Both the position numbers and the translations under genes were made by a program. Positions 1 through 4,976 of a DNA stretch of 5,561 nucleotides are shown here, one piece after another (within the stretch, counting starts at the first letter, position 1; every line of letters starts with the position of its first letter). The stretch comes from Comamonadaceae bacterium (GTDB lineage Bacteria > Pseudomonadota > Gammaproteobacteria > Burkholderiales > Burkholderiaceae_C): positions 1-5,561 of the forward strand of contig CANIDW010000123.1 of assembly GCA_947466165.1 (NCBI GenBank), read 5' to 3'. Below the pieces are notes generated by a model. The model saw nothing but the letters and a program-made list of their open reading frames with translations, made no database searches and was not told where the DNA came from.

Positions 1-1
1 C

Positions 2-319
2 GCAGAGTTTCGTCACACCTTCATGCCCCAAGCCAATGCAGCCAAACTGCCGCCGATTTCGGCGCGTGAGATCGAGCTGCTCTGGACCTTGCACGGCGGC
101 ATGTTTTACTGGGCCATCAGGCGCAACATTTTCAATATCAAGCCGGTGACGCCTTTTGAGACCCGCACCACCGACGCCATTGATTTGTTTTTGGCCGGTG
201 CCCGAGAGCTCTACCCTCAGGTGGTGGCGCAGACTTTGGCCGGCACCAGCGGCGCCGGTACTGCGGCGGCAAAAGCGCCGCGTGCAAAAAGCAAGGGCGT
301 CTCTGGCCCGGTCTCGTAG
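2..319 (+). CDS. C-terminal part of a probable TetR-family transcriptional regulator (5' end outside window)
   Basis: The frame is open from the first complete codon, so the gene begins upstream; the Met at 23 is probably internal. The 105 visible residues have the look of a TetR/AcrR ligand-binding C-terminal domain: a helical stretch with LWTLHGGMFYWAIRRNIF (about residues 26-43), then a last helix ending DAIDLFLAGAREL (about 60-72), which resembles the usual vdlFLrG ending of that family. The helix-turn-helix is not in the window, so the family is assigned from the C-terminal pattern only. After the last helix comes a 30-residue Ala/Gly/Lys-rich tail that looks unstructured and overlaps the end of the opposite-strand flavin reductase gene by 103 bp. 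By position it is a candidate local regulator of the monooxygenase genes. It could also be another all-helical regulator or an unrelated helical protein. Confidence 0.6.
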   Translation, partial: AEFRHTFMPQANAAKLPPISAREIELLWTLHGGMFYWAIRRNIFNIKPVTPFETRTTDAIDLFLAGARELYPQVVAQTLAGTSGAGTAAAKAPRAKSKGVSGPVS

Positions 320-747
320 CGCAGCACCCGCGCCAGAATAATCTGGTGGTCGCCCGCCGGGATCACAGTTTCAGTCACGCAATCAAAGCGCGCTGCGCAG
401 CCTTCAATGCGCGGAGCGCCAAAATCGTCCGTCAACTTGTGCGTCACGCCGGCAAACTTGTCAGCCTTTGGCGTAGCAAACTGCAGCGCCAAAGCCTCCT
501 GATCGCTGGACAGCACATGAATGGCGTGCTCGCTTCCGGTAGAAAAATGTGAAATATTGGCCGAGCGGTTAGAGATAGACCACAGCACCAAAGGCGGGTC
601 CAGTGAAACCGAGCTGAAACTGTTGACCGTCAGGCCCACCAGGCCTTGAGTCTGGGCGTCCTGTGTGGTGATAACGGTCACACCGGTAGGAAAAGCGCCC
701 AGCGCCTTACGCAGATCGCGCTGAGCCTGCGCAGATGACATGTCCAT
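217..747 (-). CDS. Flavin reductase family protein (FMN-binding split-barrel), likely partner of the LLM monooxygenase
   Basis: This is a 176-residue protein of the flavin reductase-like domain family (HpaC/RutF type), close to the usual 160-180 residues. Such enzymes use NAD(P)H to reduce free FMN or FAD in the cytoplasm and pass it to a separate oxygenase. Visible hallmarks are ALGAFPTGVTVITT (residues 15-28), GLTVNSFSSVSLDPPLVLWSI (38-58, the flavin-phosphate region), and AGDHQIILARVL (131-142) followed by PLLFARG (151-157). The domain normally ends near that last motif, so the remaining 19 Ala/Pro/Val-rich residues are an extra tail lying opposite the regulator gene end. The start ATG shares a base with the TGA of the upstream dehydrogenase gene (TGATG), indicating translational coupling; an AGG lies about 9 nt before it. 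A second ATG two codons in (741) is an alternative. The context with an LLM monooxygenase suggests a two-component oxygenase system; which flavin it prefers is not readable. Confidence 0.9.
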   Translation of the reverse strand: MDMSSAQAQRDLRKALGAFPTGVTVITTQDAQTQGLVGLTVNSFSSVSLDPPLVLWSISNRSANISHFSTGSEHAIHVLSSDQEALALQFATPKADKFAGVTHKLTDDFGAPRIEGCAARFDCVTETVIPAGDHQIILARVLRYETGPETPLLFARGAFAAAVPAPLVPAKVCATT

Positions 748-1655
748 CAGGATTCGCCTGCAAATTTCTCGAGCACGGCGTATACCGCAGCCGTGTCGTG
801 CAACGCATGACCTTGTGCCATGGCGGCGCGGTAGATCGGGATGCAGGCTGCAAAAAGTGGGGAAGGCAGGTTCAGGGCGCGCAGTGCATCGTCGATGATG
901 CTCATGTCTTTTTGCCAGACTTCAATTTTCATGGTGGCGTCATCCCAGCCACGCGAGGCCATCATGGGGCCCCGCACCTGGAACATGCGCGAGCCGCCGG
1001 CGCCGTCTGCCACCACCTCAACGATGGCTTTGGCCTGAAGCCCCAGCTGTTGCCCAAACAAAATAGCTTCGGCGGTTGACACGTTGTGTATGGCCACCAG
1101 CAAATTGCGCACCAGCTTCATTTTCATGCCGTTGCCGAACTCCCCCACAGAAAACTGAGCGCGTGAAAAGCCCTTGAAGACGTCCATCATCTGCTTGATG
1201 GCGGCAGTCTCACCGCTGGCATAAACCGTCAGGTCGCGGGTTCTGGCCTGGGCACCGGTGCCTGACAGCGGAGCGTCGATCATCTTGATGCCGGCCTTGG
1301 CCAGCAGCTTGCGCGCCGCCAGCTTGTCTTCCATCGGCAAGGTGCTGGCTTCGGAAACAATCAGGCTGCCCTTGGCAATGCCCTGCGCCGTGGCTTCGGC
1401 GGCCAGCTCTTCACAAACGGCCATCAGTGCCGCCACGGACGGCAAAGAAGTCAGGATGTGCCCCGTTTTGCCGACCAGCATGCGTGGCGATGCGCCAACC
1501 TTGGCGATCCGGCTGCTCATTTGTTTGCGGGTGGCAGGGTTGACCTCGATGCCCGTCACATGAAAGCCGGAGGCTTGTAAATTGGCAGCAATAGAAGAGC
1601 CCATGATGCCCAGCCCGATGACGCCAACAGGTAATCCCGAAGCTTGTTTTTTCAT
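747..1655 (-). CDS. Beta-hydroxyacid dehydrogenase (3-hydroxyisobutyrate/6-phosphogluconate dehydrogenase superfamily), probably NAD-dependent
   Basis: This is a 302-residue cytoplasmic oxidoreductase of typical length for the family. It has the N-terminal Rossmann motif GLGIMG (residues 14-19), a substrate-loop motif DAPLSGT (127-133), and the catalytic helix pattern GxGxxxKxxxN as G174-N-G176, K180 and N184. The conserved KD pair is at 249-250. An acidic residue (E37) ends the second beta strand, where NAD-preferring members such as 3-hydroxyisobutyrate dehydrogenase carry an acid, so NAD is the likely coenzyme. The ATG at 1655 was chosen because the Rossmann fold begins just after it; an in-frame ATG at 1784 would add 43 residues unlike the family and would run across the divergent promoter. 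It is the first gene of a leftward operon with the flavin reductase. It is a diverged paralogue of the gene at 2866-3765, sharing a VRGPM motif at 227-231. The substrate is unknown; oxidation of an intermediate made by the neighbouring oxygenase is an inference. Confidence 0.88.
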   Translation of the reverse strand: MKKQASGLPVGVIGLGIMGSSIAANLQASGFHVTGIEVNPATRKQMSSRIAKVGASPRMLVGKTGHILTSLPSVAALMAVCEELAAEATAQGIAKGSLIVSEASTLPMEDKLAARKLLAKAGIKMIDAPLSGTGAQARTRDLTVYASGETAAIKQMMDVFKGFSRAQFSVGEFGNGMKMKLVRNLLVAIHNVSTAEAILFGQQLGLQAKAIVEVVADGAGGSRMFQVRGPMMASRGWDDATMKIEVWQKDMSIIDDALRALNLPSPLFAACIPIYRAAMAQGHALHDTAAVYAVLEKFAGES

Positions 1656-1671
1656 GTTTTGTCCAGTTGCA

Positions 1672-1691
1672 AGGGTCAACCCTGAGACCCT
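1672..1691. promoter_or_regulatory. Inverted repeat, candidate operator in the leader of the leftward operon
   Basis: AGGGTC (1672-1677) and GACCCT (1686-1691) form a perfect 6-bp inverted repeat around an 8-nt centre, 20 bp overall. A second, shorter palindrome, AGGGT-CA-ACCCT (1672-1683), is nested in its left part. The site lies 17-36 bp upstream of the dehydrogenase start at 1655 and outside the rightward -35 box. Size and symmetry suit a dimeric repressor such as a TetR-family protein, but no match to a known operator is claimed. It could instead form a small hairpin in the leader mRNA. Confidence 0.4.
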
Positions 1692-1694
1692 CTT

Positions 1695-1710
1695 GTTGAT
1701 ACGTTGATAA
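1695..1710. repeat. 8-bp tandem repeat GTTGATAC/GTTGATAA in the divergent control region
   Basis: Two adjacent 8-mers differ only at the last base. The first copy contains the -35 box proposed for the rightward promoter. Similar 8-bp-period pairs built on a TTGAT core occur upstream of the binding-protein gene, at 3772-3787 and 3831-3846, so a shared regulator is possible but unproven. Confidence 0.45.
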
Positions 1711-1724
1711 ACTAAATATACAAT
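1696..1724 (+). promoter_or_regulatory. Sigma-70-type promoter for the LLM monooxygenase operon
   Basis: A -35 box TTGATA (1696-1701, five of six consensus bases) and a -10 box TACAAT (1719-1724, five of six) are separated by exactly 17 bp in an AT-rich island within otherwise GC-rich DNA. Transcription would start near 1731, leaving a leader of roughly 38 nt before the ATG at 1769. Leftward promoter elements for the opposite operon must also lie in this 113-bp region, but only weak matches are seen on that strand. Confidence 0.6.
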
Positions 1725-1728
1725 ATTT
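1714..1728. promoter_or_regulatory. Palindrome AAATAT-ACA-ATATTT over the -10 box, candidate repressor operator
   Basis: A perfect 6-bp inverted repeat with a 3-nt centre overlaps the proposed -10 hexamer of the rightward promoter. A repressor bound here would block RNA polymerase. The same AT-rich stretch could also provide a -10 for leftward transcription, so the symmetry may partly reflect two overlapping promoters rather than a protein site. Confidence 0.4.
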
Positions 1729-1768
1729 TTCCACTCATCACAGCCAACCAACCAGAACGGGTCAGCCC

Positions 1769-2869
1769 ATGAAGCTCGGTACATTCATGATGCCATTGCA
1801 TCCACCTTCGCGCATTGCCAGCGAAACGCTGCTCGAAGACCGTGAGGCCATTATTTTGGCCGACCGCCTGGGTTTCAGCGAAGCTTATGTGGGCGAGCAT
1901 GTCACCGACCTGGCTGAAAACGTCACGTCCTGCCTGATGTTCCTGAGCAGCCTGGCTTTTGACACGCACCAGATCAAGCTGGGCTCGGGCACCATCAACA
2001 TGCCCAACGGTCACCCGGCCGCCATTGCCGCCAACGTGGCCATGCTGGACCACATGCTCAAAGGCCGCTTCATCATGGGCATCAGCCCCGGCGGGCTGGC
2101 GTCAGACGCCGAAGTCTTTGGTAACTTCGGACGCGACAGACTGGACATGTTTGTCGAGGCCATCGACATGGTCATGGCCATCTGGAAAGGCACTGCACCC
2201 TACGATTTGCAGGGCAAGTACTTCAACATCAGCACGGCGCGCACCATGATCCCTGAGATCGGCCAGGGCATCATCCTCAAGCCCTATCAGTTGCCGCATC
2301 CCCCCATCGTGGTGACGGCTGTCGCGCCTTTTTCTAAGGGCATCACTGCGGCTGCGGCGCGCGGCTGGGACCCGATTTCCGCCAACTTCCTGCTGCCGCA
2401 GTGGGTGGCTTCTCACTGGCCCAGCTATGTCGAGGGTTGCGCGCAAGCCGGCCGGCCGGCTGACCCGGCGCAGTGGCGCGTGGCCAAAAGCATTTTTGTC
2501 ACCGACAACGACGACGCGCTGGCACGCCGCTACGGCCACACGTCTGAAGGCCCCTACCATTTTTACTTCAAGCAACTGATCCGCAAGCTGGTCGGTTTTG
2601 GCGGTCGTTCCAATTTGTTCAAGCTGGACCAGAGCGAGCCCGACGATGCCATCAACGCCGACACCATCACGCCGCGCCTGGTGCTGGCCGGTTCGGTCAA
2701 CAGCGTGGTCGACCAATTGCTGGCTTTCCGCGAAATCACCGGTGACTTCGGCACGCTGCTTTATGCCGGCCATGACTGGGTCGACCCGGTGCTGGCACGC
2801 CGCTCTATGGAGCTGATGGCTGAAAAAGTCATGCCGCAAGTCAACGCAGCCATCGCCAAAGCCGCATGA
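1769..2869 (+). CDS. LLM-class flavin-dependent monooxygenase (bacterial luciferase-like)
   Basis: This 366-residue protein is of the luciferase-like monooxygenase family, a TIM-barrel enzyme that uses reduced flavin and oxygen to hydroxylate or cleave an organic substrate in the cytoplasm. Family signs are the N-terminal strand MKLGTFMMPLHPP, GFSEAYVGEH (residues 35-44, with the conserved EH), and the run GHPAAIAANVAMLDHMLKGR (81-100) followed by FIMGISPGG (101-109). Next comes a helix GRDRLDMFVEAIDMVMAIW (121-139) and, after the barrel's insertion, PPIVVTAVAP (178-187). Length and N-terminus resemble limonene-monooxygenase-like members, but the substrate cannot be assigned from sequence. 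The start follows a good promoter at a plausible leader distance; the ribosome-binding site is weak. Its stop overlaps the next gene's start (ATGA), so the two are co-translated. The flavin reductase across the divergent promoter is the natural source of reduced flavin. Confidence 0.9.
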   Translation: MKLGTFMMPLHPPSRIASETLLEDREAIILADRLGFSEAYVGEHVTDLAENVTSCLMFLSSLAFDTHQIKLGSGTINMPNGHPAAIAANVAMLDHMLKGRFIMGISPGGLASDAEVFGNFGRDRLDMFVEAIDMVMAIWKGTAPYDLQGKYFNISTARTMIPEIGQGIILKPYQLPHPPIVVTAVAPFSKGITAAAARGWDPISANFLLPQWVASHWPSYVEGCAQAGRPADPAQWRVAKSIFVTDNDDALARRYGHTSEGPYHFYFKQLIRKLVGFGGRSNLFKLDQSEPDDAINADTITPRLVLAGSVNSVVDQLLAFREITGDFGTLLYAGHDWVDPVLARRSMELMAEKVMPQVNAAIAKAA

Positions 2870-3765
2870 AAATCAGCCTCGCCGGTACCGGAAAAATGGG
2901 CAGCGCCATCGCTGCGCGCTTACTCTCTGAAGGCCACCAGGTCACGGTGTGGAACCGCACCGCAGCCCGCGCTGAGCCGCTCCTGGCCCTGGGTGCCAGG
3001 CGTGTGTCGCTTGCGCGTGAACTCTGCGCCGGGGCCGAGCTGGTCATCAGCATGCTCACCGACGAGCAGGCGCTCGACGACGTGTATTTTTCCGCCGACG
3101 GCCTGCTGGCCGGCGCGGCGCCCGGCCAAATGTTTGTCGATATGAGCACCACCAGCTCAGCCCGTCAGGTCGACATGGGACGGCGCCTGACTGCGGCCGG
3201 TTTCAGCTACGTGGAATGCCCGGTAGGCGGCAGCGTCGGGCCGGCCAAAGAGGGTAAGTTGCTGGGCTTTGCCGGCGGTGGGGTCGACGAGCTGGCGCGC
3301 GCTTTGCCTGTGCTGAGCATCTTGTGCCGGCGCATCGAGCATGTCGGCCCGCACGGCGCAGGCGCCATGATGAAGCTGGCCATCAACTTGCCTTTGATGG
3401 TGTATTGGCAGACCTTGGGCGAAGCCCTGTCGCTGATCGCTCCGCTCGGGCTGGACCCGGCACGTGTGATCGACATCTTTACGGAAACCTCGGGTGGCCC
3501 CAACATGCTCAAAGTGCGCGGCCCCATGATTGCGCAGGCGCTGGCCGGTCAGGCCAGCGATGCGGTGACGGTCAATCTGGCGACCATGCGCAAGGACGTA
3601 CGCTCCATGCTCGCGCAGGGTACGCAGCAGCACCGCAGCATGCCGCTGACTGCCGCCACGCTGGCCAGTTTTGACCAGGCTGCGGCCAGCGGACTGGACG
3701 CCGCCGATTGCACCCGGCTGCTGACCTGGTGGCTGGGTCAGGGCGGGAAAAAAACAGCCAACTGA
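2866..3765 (+). CDS. Beta-hydroxyacid dehydrogenase (NAD(P)-binding, 3-hydroxyisobutyrate dehydrogenase-like), probably NADP-dependent
   Basis: This 299-residue protein is of the same superfamily as the product of 747-1655. Visible features are the Rossmann motif GTGKMG (residues 7-12), VWNRT (28-32) at the end of the second strand, DMSTTS (92-97), the substrate loop ECPVGGS (117-123), the catalytic pattern G164-A-G166, K170 and N174, and KD at 243-244. The NR pair after the second strand is typical of NADP(H)-using members such as glyoxylate/succinic semialdehyde reductases, which suggests a coenzyme different from its paralogue. The substrate loop is unusual: the family's conserved Ser in PVSG is Gly121 here, although the catalytic Lys is kept. 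The start ATG overlaps the monooxygenase stop by four bases and has no clear ribosome-binding site, as expected for coupled translation. The role is inferred as oxidation or reduction of a product of the oxygenase step; the substrate is unknown. Confidence 0.88.
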   Translation: MKISLAGTGKMGSAIAARLLSEGHQVTVWNRTAARAEPLLALGARRVSLARELCAGAELVISMLTDEQALDDVYFSADGLLAGAAPGQMFVDMSTTSSARQVDMGRRLTAAGFSYVECPVGGSVGPAKEGKLLGFAGGGVDELARALPVLSILCRRIEHVGPHGAGAMMKLAINLPLMVYWQTLGEALSLIAPLGLDPARVIDIFTETSGGPNMLKVRGPMIAQALAGQASDAVTVNLATMRKDVRSMLAQGTQQHRSMPLTAATLASFDQAAASGLDAADCTRLLTWWLGQGGKKTAN

Positions 3766-3910
3766 GCCCCGCTTGATCTCTTGATATGTGCATGCGGATC
3801 AGGGTTTTCATCATGTCCGCCAGGGTGTCAATTGATCAATCGATCAGATAAACTGATTTTTGCCGAAGCGGCTTGACCCTATCCACAAACAGACAGATGA
3901 AAGAGACAAG
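3766..3910. promoter_or_regulatory. Intergenic control region before the binding-protein gene with repeated TTGAT-type boxes
   Basis: This 145-bp gap holds an 8-bp-period pair CTTGATCT/CTTGATAT (3772-3787), a perfect 10-bp palindrome ATTGATCAAT (3831-3840) and a partly overlapping inverted repeat TGATC-AATC-GATCA (3833-3846), immediately followed by GATAAACT (3847-3854). The dense symmetry suggests one or more regulator sites about 65-80 bp before the start codon at 3911. A promoter is expected here, but only weak matches are seen, such as GATAAA at 3847 as a -10 with no good -35. No convincing terminator follows the dehydrogenase gene, so read-through from upstream remains possible. Confidence 0.45.
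3901..3907 (+). promoter_or_regulatory. Ribosome-binding site that sets the start of the binding-protein gene
   Basis: The purine-rich AAGAGAC lies 3-9 nt before the ATG at 3911. It favours that codon over the upstream in-frame ATG at 3860, which would add 17 residues in front of a normal signal peptide, and over the ATG at 3920. Confidence 0.5.
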
Positions 3911-4897
3911 ATGACATACATGACTCGACGCTCCCTGGCATTGCGCTACCTTGTAGCCACTGCCATGTGTCTGGGCGCTTACACGGGCGCGCAGGCGCAA
4001 GCCTTTCCCAATAAACCCGTCAAACTGGTGGTGACTTACCCCGCCGGCGGCAGCTCTGACCTGATGGCCCGCATCATGGGACAAAAGCTCAGCGAAGCCT
4101 GGGGCCAGCCCGTCATCATCGATAGCAAGCCCGGTGCAGCCGGCTCTATCGGCATGGAATACACCGCCCGTCAGCCGGCTGACGGTTACACCTTTGTGAT
4201 CGGCAACCTGGGCCCCGCCGCTGTCAACCCGCTGATCTCCAAAGTGCCTTACAACATGGAGAAAGACTTCATCGCCGTCTCGCTGACCGCCGTCGGACCG
4301 AACGTGCTGGTGGTGCCTGCGGCCTCGCCTTATAAAAACCTGGCTGAGCTGCTGGCCGCTGCGCGCGCCAAGCCTGAGGCGATCAACTTCGGCACCAGCG
4401 GTCCGGGCAGCATGGCCCACCTGGCCGGTGAAATGATCATGCGCCAGGCCAAAGTCAAGATGACGCAGATCCCCTACAAAGGCGGTGGCCTGGCTGTGAC
4501 CGACCTGATCGCCGGTCAGATCAACATGATGGTCTCGGACGCCTTGCCGGTGGCTCAGCACATCAAGACCGGTCGCCTGCGCCCGCTGGCTGTGACCAGC
4601 GCCACACGCACCAGCATGCTGCCTGATGTGCCGACTTTCGCTGAAGCCGGTCTGCAAGGTCTGGTGGCCAACAACTGGTGGGGCGTTTACCTGCCGGCCA
4701 AAACACCCAAGGCGGTGGTCGATTCGTACATGGCAGCGCTGAAAAAAGCCATGGCCGACCCCGACTTGAAAGAGCGTTTTGCCGGCCTGGGTGTTGAAGC
4801 CATGGCCAGCTCGCAAGAAGAGTTCGCCACTTTCCTGGCCGCTGAAAACGCCAAGTACACCAAGCTGGTGGCCGACAACAACATCAAGGCTGAATAA
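3911..4897 (+). CDS. Tripartite tricarboxylate transporter substrate-binding protein (Bug/TctC family), periplasmic
   Basis: This is a 328-residue secreted binding protein, normal in length for the Bug family. The N-terminus has a positive segment (RRS, residues 6-8), a hydrophobic core (about 9-25) and a likely signal peptidase I site AQA before FPNKPVK (after residue 31). The mature part follows the family order: YPAGGSSD (43-50), DSKPGAAGSIG (71-81), DGYTFVIGN (91-99), NFGTSGPGSMAHLAGE (159-174), PYKGGG (188-193) with TDLIAGQINMM (197-207), then GRLRPLAVTS (221-230) and LPDVPTFAEAGL (237-248). Such proteins bind carboxylates or other small organic acids with loops around the GG and PGAAG motifs and hand them to a TctA/TctB membrane pair; neither membrane gene is in the window, as is common for orphan Bug proteins. 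A ligand related to the adjacent catabolic genes is plausible but not shown. It ends 26 bp before a strong terminator. Confidence 0.93.
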   Translation: MTYMTRRSLALRYLVATAMCLGAYTGAQAQAFPNKPVKLVVTYPAGGSSDLMARIMGQKLSEAWGQPVIIDSKPGAAGSIGMEYTARQPADGYTFVIGNLGPAAVNPLISKVPYNMEKDFIAVSLTAVGPNVLVVPAASPYKNLAELLAAARAKPEAINFGTSGPGSMAHLAGEMIMRQAKVKMTQIPYKGGGLAVTDLIAGQINMMVSDALPVAQHIKTGRLRPLAVTSATRTSMLPDVPTFAEAGLQGLVANNWWGVYLPAKTPKAVVDSYMAALKKAMADPDLKERFAGLGVEAMASSQEEFATFLAAENAKYTKLVADNNIKAE

Positions 4898-4923
4898 GCG
4901 ACTGCTTTGTGAACGCTGCATCA

Positions 4924-4960
4924 AAAAGCCTGCCTTGGTAACAAGGCAGGCTTTTGTTTT
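4924..4960. terminator. Bidirectional rho-independent terminator between convergent genes
   Basis: A perfect 14-bp stem (4924-4937 with 4942-4955; core GCCTGCCTTG/CAAGGCAGGC) closes a GTAA tetraloop, which fits the stable GNRA class in RNA. On the plus strand the stem ends in TTTT and is followed by GTTTT; on the minus strand it runs into TTTTTGA. It can therefore stop both the binding-protein transcript and the leftward oxidoreductase transcript, whose stop codon is at 4977-4979. Confidence 0.93.
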
Positions 4961-4976
4961 GGCGTGTAGGGCGTTT

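Noticed and set aside
238..259. GC-rich imperfect inverted repeat between the convergent regulator and flavin reductase ends
   Set aside because: It lies inside both coding frames, has no T tract on either side, and is explained by Gly/Ala codons.
1656..1784. N-terminal extension of the leftward dehydrogenase to an ATG at 1784
   Set aside because: The added 43 residues do not resemble the family, which starts just before the GxGxxG motif, and they would cover the rightward promoter and overlap the LLM gene start.
2102..2839. Minus-strand open frame of 245 codons opposite the LLM monooxygenase
   Set aside because: It lies fully antisense to a well-supported gene and shows no domain-like pattern or ribosome-binding site.
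3774..3806. Possible terminator hairpin after the second dehydrogenase (TGATC ... GATCA followed by GGG and TTTT)
   Set aside because: The stem is only 5 bp with an 18-nt loop and the GGG tract intervenes before the T run; too weak to call.
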